This document shows positions 1 to 6,790 of a stretch of DNA of 10,814 nucleotides, in pieces. The position numbers and the translations under genes were made by a program. Position 1 is the stretch's first letter. Each line of letters opens with the position of its first letter. Below the pieces are notes generated by a model that saw nothing but the letters and a program-made list of their open reading frames with translations, searched no databases and was not told the DNA's origin. Source of the DNA: an uncultured Lachnospiraceae bacterium (GTDB lineage Bacteria; Bacillota; Clostridia; Lachnospirales; Lachnospiraceae); contig UQAW01000092.1 in assembly GCA_900539175.1 (NCBI GenBank), forward strand, positions 1 through 10,814, given 5' to 3'.

Positions 1-3
1 CTT

Positions 4-21
4 CCCCTCAAGATTGAGGGG
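4..21. repeat. Perfect inverted repeat at window edge
   Basis: CCCCTCAA (4-11) and TTGAGGGG (14-21) are perfect reverse complements. As a hairpin it would fold with seven pairs and a four-base loop. A second G-rich run (AGGGGAG, 24-30) could compete for the same C-rich arm. It belongs to whatever lies upstream of the window, probably the 3' untranslated region of a preceding gene. Confidence 0.4.
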
Positions 22-35
22 TTAGGGGAGTTGAG

Positions 36-54
36 ATGCCGAAGGCATTTTTTT
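36..54 (+). terminator. Short intrinsic terminator of an upstream unit
   Basis: ATGCC (36-40) pairs with GGCAT (44-48) around a GAA loop, and a run of seven T (48-54) follows directly. This is the layout of a rho-independent terminator reading left to right, so an unseen gene upstream on the + strand probably ends here. The stem has only five pairs, so efficiency may be modest. Confidence 0.5.
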
Positions 55-71
55 ACGTTCCCGAAAGGAGG

Positions 72-346
72 ATGGAACTTCCTTTGCAGAGGATCGATAT
101 GAAGGAAGCGATGACTTAATTTTTGACCGGGCGACTTTTCAGATTGATACGGATTGGAAATTGGGACTGATCGGGAGAAATGGAAGGGGAAAGACAACCT
201 TTTTAAAATTGCTGTTGGGAGAGTATGAGTACAGAGGTACAATCAGCTCCAGAGAGGTGTTTGACTATTTTCCCTGTATAGTTTCGGATAAACAGAAGGA
301 TACCATAGAGGTGATTGAGGAGGCAGATCCGGATTGTGAGTTTTGA
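72..346 (+). pseudogene. ABC-F ATPase (Lsa/Vga-like) 5' remnant
   Basis: A short stretch reads as the beginning of an ABC-F protein of the ribosome-protection type. From about position 98 one frame gives YEGSDDLIFDRATFQIDTDW, then a Walker A segment IGRNGRGKTTFL, the wording typical of Lsa/Vga-type ABC-F proteins, which are normally about 500 residues. Only about 85-100 residues remain. There is no Q-loop, LSGGQ-type signature, Walker B, linker or second ATPase domain, and a TGA at 344-346 ends the frame. The likely original ATG (72-74), which follows AAAGGAGG, lies in another frame that stops after 15 codons, so a frameshift separates start and body. After the TGA the same frame continues with a few residues that could be further remnant, then stops again near 382. 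A shorter product starting at TTG 161 is formally possible but would be non-functional. Family assignment is by motif recognition; that it is dead is seen directly. Confidence 0.72.
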
Positions 347-430
347 AACCTTAAGATAATACAGCTTGATTTGTCGGGATTATGACTACAGTGAGCATAA
401 GCTCTGTGAAAAATTATTCAAAAAAATACA

Positions 431-450
431 AGTTTTTATTTCAAAAAACT
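431..450. repeat. A/T-rich inverted repeat upstream of the kinase promoter
   Basis: AGTTTTT (431-437) and AAAAACT (444-450) are exact reverse complements with a six-base spacer. The repeat ends four bases before the predicted -35 box, where an activator or repressor would bind. No T-run follows, so it is unlikely to be a terminator. It overlaps the motif shared with the second promoter (435-452). A/T richness makes chance occurrence plausible. Confidence 0.3.
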
Positions 451-452
451 CC
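435..452 (+). promoter_or_regulatory. Candidate regulator site, copy 1
   Basis: TTTATTTCAAAAAACTCC lies just upstream of the predicted -35 box of the kinase promoter and ends 25 bases before its -10 box. A related sequence (5241-5258, 14 of 18 identical) ends 24 bases before the -10 box of the transport operon. That spacing fits an AraC-type activator bound next to RNA polymerase. This is inference: the match rests partly on A and T runs and no binding data can be read from sequence. Confidence 0.25.
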
Positions 453-454
453 AA

Positions 455-483
455 TATACAATAAATCAATAATTAGATATAAT
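455..483 (+). promoter_or_regulatory. Promoter of the regulatory operon
   Basis: TATACA (455-460, four of six to TTGACA) and a perfect TATAAT (478-483) are separated by 17 bases. Transcription would start near 490, leaving a leader of about 30 bases before the kinase ATG at 520. The surrounding 400-490 stretch is strongly A/T rich, as is common upstream of clostridial promoters. Confidence 0.6.
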
Positions 484-519
484 GATACCAAGTAGATTTT
501 TTGTGTTTGGGGGCGTGTT

Positions 520-2316
520 ATGAAACATACATGGAATATGCATACAAAGGTGTTGGTACTGTGTTTGGGGATTACTTTAATCGCGTTGATTTCGCAGACA
601 ATTATTTTCAGAGATACCTCATCACAGATCATCTATCAGCAGGCAAAGGAAGAGAGTTTTAATTCACTGCAGAATATGCAGGATGATATTTATGGTTTTA
701 TTAAGACGATTGAGAATGGGCTCATCAATATTTATAATGAAAAGGAATTTATAAAAGACTTAAAAGCAGAGATGGATCTTAGTGATATGCGTGATAAGTA
801 TTACCAGGAAGCATATAATATCGGAGCCAGAAACTTTGAATCATCCGATTGGGTTGTGGCGCTGTATCTGTATAATTCGGATCATGAGATCATTAGCACC
901 TATCGCAGGGCCACGACTCCGAAGCATAACTATCCAAAAGATATTTACAGTGATTGTGAGCAGTATAATGCCCAGATCGTAAAGGAATATGTGGAGTCGG
1001 GAGACGCCACGATGTTGATTTCGAGTTACTATAATAAATCCAGAGAAGCAGATATTGTGCGGTTTGTATTGAAGCTTTATAATAACAGTAATATTCAGAA
1101 TAAGATCGGGTATGTGGTCTGTGATGTGGACAGGAAGAGCATCAAGACTATGATGGAAAAATATAGTCCGGATCAGGAGGTCTTCATGTGGCTGCAGCCA
1201 TTGGGGGATCGTTCAATGCTCAGTATAGGAACGCTGGATCAGAAGGATGAAGATAGCTATGTAAGCCTTCAGAAGGAAATTCAGGAAGGAAATGAAAATC
1301 TGGGGGAAACTTTGGAGTCAGGAAACAGAGTCTTTTTTCAGGTCGGTCAGAGTAAGTATAATCTCGGGGCATATTCTTTAATGCCGCAGTCTTTGTTAGA
1401 AGAAAACCAGAGGGCACTGACGAAAAATCTGATTATGATTGCAGGCATCATGCTGATTGTTGCGGCAGCAGCAGCTTACCTGGTTTCCAAATCGCTGACA
1501 CGTCCGTTAGAAAAGATGACTCAGACAGTGAAAAAAATCAGAGATGGAGATACCAGGCTGCGTATCCAGCGAATGAAGGATGATGAAATCGGGGAGCTTG
1601 CTCAGAATTTTAATGAAATGTTGGATCAGATTGAAAGTCTGATCAGCAGGGAATATGAGACGAAGCTGCTGCTGAACAGAGCCGAGTACAAAGCGCTTCA
1701 GGCACAGATCAATCCGCACTTTCTGTACAATACATTGGATACCATGACCAGTATTGCAGAAATTCAAGGCTGCCGTCAGGTAAGCGCCCTGTGTCAGTCG
1801 TTGTCCAATATTTTCCGCTACAGTCTGGACATGAAGAATCCTTATTCGAATGTAGCAAAAGAGATTGTTCATCTGAAAAATTATATATATGTAATGAGTG
1901 TACGAATGCAGGATGAAGTGGAGTATCAGTTTGAGGTACAAGACGAGGTTCTGAAGGATTCGATTCCCAGAATTTCCATCCAGCCATTGGTAGAAAATGC
2001 GTTGAATCATGGATTACGGAATTGTCGGGGGAAAAAGAAAGTTTTGATTCAGGCATCCGCCGTGGGAGATAATCTTCAGATTGTAGTAAGCGACAATGGG
2101 GTAGGAATACCCAGGGAGAAATTACGGACATTGTTGGATGGAAGAGATGAGAAAAAGGCAGAAAAGGGGACTTCCATCGGAATCAACAATATCCATATGA
2201 GAATGAAGATGCTCTATGGAGAAGTGTATGGCCTTACAGTCGAAAGTGAAATAGGCTGTGGAACCAGAGTGATTCTGACGATACCGCGCAGAGGACCGAA
2301 GGAGGAGTTTTCATGA
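520..2316 (+). CDS. YesM-type sensor histidine kinase
   Basis: Membrane sensor kinase of a two-component system, expected to autophosphorylate on a histidine and pass phosphate to the regulator encoded next. The 598 residues show a first membrane segment (about 10-30), a large extracellular region (31-300, probably a Cache-like sensing domain), a second membrane segment (about 303-323), a HAMP linker (to about 375), then a His_kinase domain (PF06580 type) with QAQINPHFLYNTLD placing the phospho-acceptor at His400. The ATPase domain has VENALNHGL (N box, Asn493), DNGVGI (525-530) and KGTSIGINNIHMR (from 549). All catalytic motifs are intact and the length is normal for the family. The start is the first ATG, preceded by a weak G-rich site (509-513); no better start is visible. 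Its last four bases overlap the regulator gene, so the two are translationally coupled. The neighbourhood suggests it senses a sugar, possibly through the binding protein encoded third in the operon (inference). Confidence 0.93.
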   Translation: MKHTWNMHTKVLVLCLGITLIALISQTIIFRDTSSQIIYQQAKEESFNSLQNMQDDIYGFIKTIENGLINIYNEKEFIKDLKAEMDLSDMRDKYYQEAYNIGARNFESSDWVVALYLYNSDHEIISTYRRATTPKHNYPKDIYSDCEQYNAQIVKEYVESGDATMLISSYYNKSREADIVRFVLKLYNNSNIQNKIGYVVCDVDRKSIKTMMEKYSPDQEVFMWLQPLGDRSMLSIGTLDQKDEDSYVSLQKEIQEGNENLGETLESGNRVFFQVGQSKYNLGAYSLMPQSLLEENQRALTKNLIMIAGIMLIVAAAAAYLVSKSLTRPLEKMTQTVKKIRDGDTRLRIQRMKDDEIGELAQNFNEMLDQIESLISREYETKLLLNRAEYKALQAQINPHFLYNTLDTMTSIAEIQGCRQVSALCQSLSNIFRYSLDMKNPYSNVAKEIVHLKNYIYVMSVRMQDEVEYQFEVQDEVLKDSIPRISIQPLVENALNHGLRNCRGKKKVLIQASAVGDNLQIVVSDNGVGIPREKLRTLLDGRDEKKAEKGTSIGINNIHMRMKMLYGEVYGLTVESEIGCGTRVILTIPRRGPKEEFS

Positions 2317-3944
2317 ACGAGTGGTTTAAAGTTTTGATAGCAGATGACGAGTATTGGACCAGAGAAAAGCTCTGCAAAATGATTGACTGGAAGAAATATC
2401 ATCTGGAACTGCTGGAACCGGCGGAAGATGGGGAAGAAGTTCTGAAGCGAATGGAGGAAGCAGAACCGGATATTTTGATAACAGATATCAATATGCCTTT
2501 TTTGAATGGGATTGACTTATTGAAAGCTATTCAGGAACGATATCATCATGTGGTAACCTTTGTCGTCAGCGGATATGATGATTTTGAATTTGTAAGGGAA
2601 TCCTTTATGGCCGGTTCCATCAATTATCTTGTAAAGCCTATCAGCAAAATTGATCTTGTAAATGCAATTGTAAAGGCCCTTGAAATCATCAGCGACAGGA
2701 ATTCAAAAGCGGAGGCCGAGGAGCAGCAAAAATTGGAGCTTAAGAAAGCAGCCTCCCTGATCCAGGACAGGGAATTTTCGCAGCTGTTGGAACGTAAAGA
2801 GATGCCTTTTACCCCTAATATTACGATGAACAGTAATATGGATTTTGTGGGAGCAAGTCTGATGCTTATAAAAATTCATAATTTAACCAGACTTTGCAAA
2901 TCCGTTCAATATGATATGAATCTGCTTTCCTTCCGAATAAAAACAAAAATCAAAGAGATTGCCGGGGAAGAGAATCTGATGGTATTTAACCATGTTTACC
3001 GATCCAATGAATTTATCGTGGTATCTGAGTCAGAAAGTAAAATCCTGATTCGGATAGCCAGAAGGATTCTTAAGGAAATTGGAATAGTGGCGGAATCTCC
3101 GGTCAGCGTCATATTGAGTGAGCATTCTTATTCTATGGAAAGTCTTCACCAGGCGTATATACAGACCGTGGCATTACTGATGATGCGGCCGTTTACAAGG
3201 GAGCACTGGATGATGTGGTCAAAGGACGGAAAGAAGGAGCAGGAGGAATATAAGGTAAAGAACAGGATAACTGAAGTTCAGACCAAGGAATTACAGACAT
3301 TGCTGAAGTCGGGTAATAAGAGAGGGGCAAAGAACCTGGTTTTTGAAAAAATCGGAATCCGTCATTGTCAGGAACAGGGGTGGGAATATCTTGAAGTAAA
3401 GCAGACAGTGAAGCGGATCTTAAGCTTTCTGGTTGAATATGCCGCAGGTACAGCCAATTTGACATCTCAGGAACTTCTTGATCTGGAGTATATGGTAGAA
3501 TTAGCGGATAAAGCGATTGAACTGTTGGATGCAGAGTATCTGTGTGAGCTTATAGATGATAATATAGAAAATATGATAGTGGTCAGTCAGGAGGAGGCTC
3601 CTGACACCATGCGCGAGGCGGTTCATCAGGCGGTGGAGTATATTGATCAGCACTATTTTGAACCTTTGACATTATCTGGTCTGGCTAAGAAGTTTCATAT
3701 GGAGCATTCCTATTTTTCCAGAATGTTTAAAAAGGAAACCAATGAAACTTTGATGATGTATATATCCAAAACGAGAATTGACAAAGCAAAGCGATATATG
3801 GAGCAAAAAGACAGTAACCTGACGGAAATTGCATTTATGGTGGGGTATGATGACTATACTTATTTTAATAAAGTGTTTCGTAAAATAACCGGTATCAGCC
3901 CAAGAGACTACAAAAAAAGTATGAAATCAGGTACAGACAGATGA
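2313..3944 (+). CDS. YesN-type response regulator, AraC DNA-binding domain
   Basis: Cytoplasmic transcription regulator of 543 residues, partner of the preceding kinase. The N-terminal receiver domain (about 5-122) has the acidic pair Asp11/Asp12, phospho-acceptor Asp58 in LITDINMP, Ser86 in VVSGYDD and Lys108 in YLVKPI, so it should be phosphorylatable. A long middle region (about 125-430) has no motif I can name, as is usual for YesN-like regulators. The C-terminal AraC/XylS domain (about 433-538) contains both helix-turn-helix units: LSGLAKKFHMEHSYFSRMFK and, further on, EIAFMVGYDDYTYFNKVFRK, ending with the usual GISPRDYK. The ATG overlaps the kinase stop as ATGA and follows GGAGG (2301-2305) at seven bases. 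It likely activates the binding-protein/permease/glycosidase operon downstream and perhaps its own promoter (inference from context and from the motif shared by both promoters). Confidence 0.93.
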   Translation: MNEWFKVLIADDEYWTREKLCKMIDWKKYHLELLEPAEDGEEVLKRMEEAEPDILITDINMPFLNGIDLLKAIQERYHHVVTFVVSGYDDFEFVRESFMAGSINYLVKPISKIDLVNAIVKALEIISDRNSKAEAEEQQKLELKKAASLIQDREFSQLLERKEMPFTPNITMNSNMDFVGASLMLIKIHNLTRLCKSVQYDMNLLSFRIKTKIKEIAGEENLMVFNHVYRSNEFIVVSESESKILIRIARRILKEIGIVAESPVSVILSEHSYSMESLHQAYIQTVALLMMRPFTREHWMMWSKDGKKEQEEYKVKNRITEVQTKELQTLLKSGNKRGAKNLVFEKIGIRHCQEQGWEYLEVKQTVKRILSFLVEYAAGTANLTSQELLDLEYMVELADKAIELLDAEYLCELIDDNIENMIVVSQEEAPDTMREAVHQAVEYIDQHYFEPLTLSGLAKKFHMEHSYFSRMFKKETNETLMMYISKTRIDKAKRYMEQKDSNLTEIAFMVGYDDYTYFNKVFRKITGISPRDYKKSMKSGTDR

Positions 3945-5203
3945 GAAAAAAAGAGCTAATTTCAGGCGGTTTGGTTTTGCTTCTGATTTTATCAGGCTGT
4001 ACGGAAACAAAAAATGAGGAAAAGGTACAGGAAAAGGAACCCATCGTGCTTTCGGTACTGGCCGGTCAGTCTACCTCCGATGCAGGAGTGGAAGATATGA
4101 TTGATGAGAAGATTGCAGAGGTCTTTCCAGATGTAAAACTTGAGTGGGAGTGTGTGGACTGGGGAGAAAGTTTTGACGCAAAAGTGAGGGCCAGATTTGC
4201 CGCCGGGGATATACCGGATATTATGATCGGAAAAGCCCAGGATGTGAAAACATATTACAGTACCGGAAATCTGTCAGCGATAGATGCTGAACTGGTAGAA
4301 GGAATCAAAGAGGAAGCATTAAGTCCGGTGGAAATCGGGGGACAGTACTACGGGCTTCCTTTCAATGCCTGGTATCAGGGGGTCATTTATCATAAGGAAA
4401 TCTTTCGTTCCCTTGGGCTGCAGACGCCGCGAACACAGGAGGAAATGTCATTTGTCATAAAGACGTTGGAGGAACAGGGGATAACACCATTTGCGAGCCA
4501 CTATCTGGAGAGCTGGAAGGTGGGAAATACCACCATGCAGTTTATGATTAATGATATATTCAGCCGGAATCCCTGTTGGGGTGAAGATTTCAGAAGAGGC
4601 AGTGTGAGCTATTCCGGTGATGAGAAAATAGCAGCTTGTATGCAGAATAATATGGACATTTTGGAACATTCCTGGGAAGATGCGCTTCTGATTGATCAGT
4701 TTACCTGTGATGACCGGTTTGAACAGGGGGAGGCGGTTATGTATCTTACGGGTTCCTGGTCGCTTCAGTTTGAAAATCAATATGCCACAGACAATGAATA
4801 TGGGATCTTTCCCTATCCCAATCAGGAGGGAAATTCCAGATTGATCCGTGAGACGAATATGACGTTTATGAAAGGGGCAACGACAGAATATCCGGATCTG
4901 GTAGATGATATTTTGAATATTCTGATCCATGATTCCGGTTTAATGAAGGAAATTCTGGAATTTACACAAACGTACTCCGTAAGAGAAGAGACCGGTTATG
5001 ATTTTCAAAGTTGTATACAGGAAGATATTGACTACTATGAAAATAGTGGTCAGATAATCGAAGCGGCTACGGGGAATTCCCAGCTGGTGTGGGCATTCCA
5101 GAATGATGTGGCAGCTCAGGAGCTTTTGTGGCTGCAGGGAAAACAGACGTTGGATGAAGTCCTGCAGTATGCGGATCTGCATCGCGGTGACAGTATCAGT
5201 TAG
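3941..5203 (+). CDS. Lipoprotein sugar-binding protein SBP1, linked to the kinase/regulator
   Basis: Extracellular solute-binding protein (family 1 type), 420 residues, anchored as a lipoprotein: basic start MRKK, hydrophobic stretch, and lipobox LSGC with the lipidated Cys at residue 20. A short acidic linker (21-33) leads into the binding domain. It is a clear paralogue of SBP2 downstream; blocks such as VLAGQST.DAG, LEWECVDWG, PDIMIGKAQDV, GITPFASH and GSWS are conserved at the same places, and I judge overall identity at about 40 percent or more by eye. The ATG overlaps the regulator stop as ATGA with only a weak ribosome site, so translation is probably coupled. A terminator follows six bases or less after the stop, separating it from the permeases. 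It may therefore be a dedicated receptor for the kinase rather than the main transport protein (inference); alternatively it is a second binding protein feeding the same permeases. No frameshift or broken motif is visible. Confidence 0.9.
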   Translation: MRKKELISGGLVLLLILSGCTETKNEEKVQEKEPIVLSVLAGQSTSDAGVEDMIDEKIAEVFPDVKLEWECVDWGESFDAKVRARFAAGDIPDIMIGKAQDVKTYYSTGNLSAIDAELVEGIKEEALSPVEIGGQYYGLPFNAWYQGVIYHKEIFRSLGLQTPRTQEEMSFVIKTLEEQGITPFASHYLESWKVGNTTMQFMINDIFSRNPCWGEDFRRGSVSYSGDEKIAACMQNNMDILEHSWEDALLIDQFTCDDRFEQGEAVMYLTGSWSLQFENQYATDNEYGIFPYPNQEGNSRLIRETNMTFMKGATTEYPDLVDDILNILIHDSGLMKEILEFTQTYSVREETGYDFQSCIQEDIDYYENSGQIIEAATGNSQLVWAFQNDVAAQELLWLQGKQTLDEVLQYADLHRGDSIS

Positions 5204-5247
5204 AAAAAGAGTTGGTTTATTTTTCAAAAATAGCCAACTCTTTTTTT
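5204..5247 (+). terminator. Intrinsic terminator after the regulatory operon
   Basis: AAAAAGAGTTGG (5204-5215) pairs with CCAACTC plus following T residues (5234-5245). The inner part TATTTTT/AAAAATA extends the stem after a small internal mismatch, and seven T (5241-5247) follow. It begins immediately after the TAG of SBP1. It marks the boundary between the kinase-regulator-SBP1 unit and the transport operon. Confidence 0.85.
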
Positions 5248-5258
5248 CAAAATTGTCC
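5241..5258 (+). promoter_or_regulatory. Candidate regulator site, copy 2
   Basis: TTTTTTTCAAAATTGTCC matches 435-452 at 14 of 18 positions and ends 24 bases before the -10 box of the transport operon, versus 25 at the kinase promoter. The left half coincides with the T-run of the terminator, which lowers the weight of the match; the TTTCAAAA core and the TCC end are the more telling part. The sequence AATTG also recurs nine bases apart here (5251 and 5260). Confidence 0.25.
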
Positions 5259-5261
5259 TAA

Positions 5262-5288
5262 TTGGTGTTCTCTGATATTGCTTATAAT
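5262..5288 (+). promoter_or_regulatory. Promoter of the SBP2-permease-glycosidase operon
   Basis: A perfect TATAAT is present at 5283-5288. The best -35 candidate is TTGGTG (5262-5267), three or four of six to consensus with a short 15-base spacer. A good -10 with a poor -35 is typical of a promoter that needs an activator, matching the AraC-type regulator encoded upstream. The leader would be about 30 bases. I saw no convincing cre catabolite-repression site nearby. Confidence 0.55.
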
Positions 5289-5325
5289 AAATCCATCAGG
5301 TAAAACAAAACAGGAGGGTTTTAAA

Positions 5326-6666
5326 ATGAAGAGAAAAGTTGTAAGTTCTTTGATAGCAGCAGCAATGTTGACCAGTATGTTAGCGGGATGCGGAAATGAT
5401 TCCGCAGCGGACAGCAATACAAAAAGTGATGTGGCTGGAAGTAATTCTTCAACGTCCACCGGATCTGACAGTGCTTCCAATGAGGAAGAAGATGGTGAGG
5501 AGGTTACCCTTACCGTTCTGGCCGGACAGTCTACCACAGATGCCGGTATTGAAGATATGATTGATGCTGCGTTGGCAGAGAAGTATCCGAACATTACTTT
5601 GGAATGGGAATGTGTTGACTGGGGAAATGATTTCCAGCCTAAGATGCAGCAGTATCTGCAGTCAGGACTTCCGGACATTATGATTGGAAAAGCGCAGGAT
5701 GTGGCAACCTATGCCCCCCAGGGAGTTCTGGGAGAGATTGACAGTACATATCTGGATCGGGGTCTGGATGCAGCAAGAAAGAATGTGACTGTAGACGGAA
5801 AGACTTACGGTCTGGTATATAATGCATTGTATCAGGGTGTTTATTATAACAAGGACATGTTTGAGGAGAACAACTGGGAAATTCCAAAGACTCAGGAAGA
5901 CCTGCAGAAAATTATAGATGCCTGTGAGGCAAAAGGGATTACCCCATTTGCCAGTCATATGGTAGATACCTGGTCCATTGGTAATGTGACCATGCAGTTT
6001 ATGATGAATGATGTATTTAACAAAACTCCGGACTGGGGCGATCAGTTCCGTGATGGAAGTGTAAGCTTTGCTGACAGTAAAGAAATGCAGACTGCTTATG
6101 AATATAATAAACTGATTTTTGATCATACCTTTGATACTACATTTTCTACGGAGCAGACAGACTGTGATGCGAAGATGGTCAGCGGAGAGGCGGCTATGAA
6201 AGTATCCGGTTCCTGGTCTATCCAGAACTTCCTGGATATCGATGAGAATTTTAACTTTGGTATCTTCCCGTTCCCGAACCAGACCGGGGATTCCAAGTTA
6301 ATCTTTGAGCCGAACATTACAATTATGACAAGCGCAAAGACAGAACATCAGGATGCGGTTAACAAAGTATTGGATCTGCTTACCTCTGACAAGGAACTGG
6401 CAGTGGAAATCTATGATTATACAAAGACAGCCTCTATGTTGAAGGATGTGACACCGACTTTCGAGAATCCGAGTCAGGAAGACATTGATAAATATTCATC
6501 AGAAGGAAATATTGTGGATGTAACTCTTGGAAACAATCAGTTGGTATGGGGCGGATTCCAGGAAGAAAATGCAAAGGATATTGCTTCCTGGCTGCAGGGA
6601 CAGACCAGTTTTGAAGATGCTTTAAAGGCATCAGATGGCAGAGTGGATACAAGCAGTGCAAACTAA
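5326..6666 (+). CDS. ABC transporter sugar-binding lipoprotein SBP2
   Basis: Extracellular solute-binding protein (family 1, CUT1 sugar class), 446 residues, expected to capture an oligosaccharide and deliver it to the two permeases downstream. MKRK plus a hydrophobic segment leads to lipobox LAGC with the lipidated Cys at residue 22. A Ser/Asp/Glu/Thr-rich flexible linker (23-58) is much longer than in SBP1. The binding domain carries the same conserved blocks as SBP1, including LEWECVDWG (92-100), PDIMIGKAQDV (116-126), NALYQG (166-171) and GITPFASH (204-211), so both may bind the same ligand. The chosen ATG follows AGGAGGG (5312-5318) at seven bases and starts at the signal peptide. An in-frame extension to TTG 5212 would run through the terminator and promoter and is not credible. 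First gene of its operon; a hairpin after the stop may set its expression above that of the permeases. Confidence 0.94.
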   Translation: MKRKVVSSLIAAAMLTSMLAGCGNDSAADSNTKSDVAGSNSSTSTGSDSASNEEEDGEEVTLTVLAGQSTTDAGIEDMIDAALAEKYPNITLEWECVDWGNDFQPKMQQYLQSGLPDIMIGKAQDVATYAPQGVLGEIDSTYLDRGLDAARKNVTVDGKTYGLVYNALYQGVYYNKDMFEENNWEIPKTQEDLQKIIDACEAKGITPFASHMVDTWSIGNVTMQFMMNDVFNKTPDWGDQFRDGSVSFADSKEMQTAYEYNKLIFDHTFDTTFSTEQTDCDAKMVSGEAAMKVSGSWSIQNFLDIDENFNFGIFPFPNQTGDSKLIFEPNITIMTSAKTEHQDAVNKVLDLLTSDKELAVEIYDYTKTASMLKDVTPTFENPSQEDIDKYSSEGNIVDVTLGNNQLVWGGFQEENAKDIASWLQGQTSFEDALKASDGRVDTSSAN

Positions 6667-6706
6667 GAGCGGATAAGAAGTGATCTGTATTCTTTGAATG
6701 AAAGTT

Positions 6707-6750
6707 CAGAGGACTGCCATACCCTTTCTATCAGGTACGACAGTCCTCTG
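6707..6750 (+). promoter_or_regulatory. Intergenic hairpin between SBP2 and the permeases
   Basis: CAGAGGACTG (6707-6716) and CAGTCCTCTG (6741-6750) are perfect 10-base complements, with an inner TACC/GGTA pairing in the 24-base loop. Only TTTGGATTT follows, not a full T-run, so it is a weak terminator at best. In transport operons such a hairpin commonly lets part of the transcripts stop, or protects the upstream message, so that the binding protein is made in excess over the membrane subunits. Role here is inferred; the structure is seen. Confidence 0.6.
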
Positions 6751-6790
6751 TTTGGATTTAAAACAGGTTGCAGCAAGGAGCGTGTAAAAA

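Noticed and set aside
161..346. A 61-residue intact small protein starting with TTG at 161
   Set aside because: Its sequence is the interior of an ABC-F ATPase domain beginning just before Walker A; the homologous reading continues upstream of 161, so it is a fragment, not a small gene.
347..519. Riboswitch, tRNA or CRISPR-like structure before the kinase gene
   Set aside because: Only short A/T-rich inverted repeats and a promoter are visible; no conserved RNA motif, cloverleaf or spaced direct repeats were found here or elsewhere in the window.
5212..5325. 38-residue N-terminal extension of SBP2 from a TTG at 5212
   Set aside because: It would run through the terminator and the -10 box, and it precedes a clear signal peptide that has its own AGGAGGG site at the ATG 5326.
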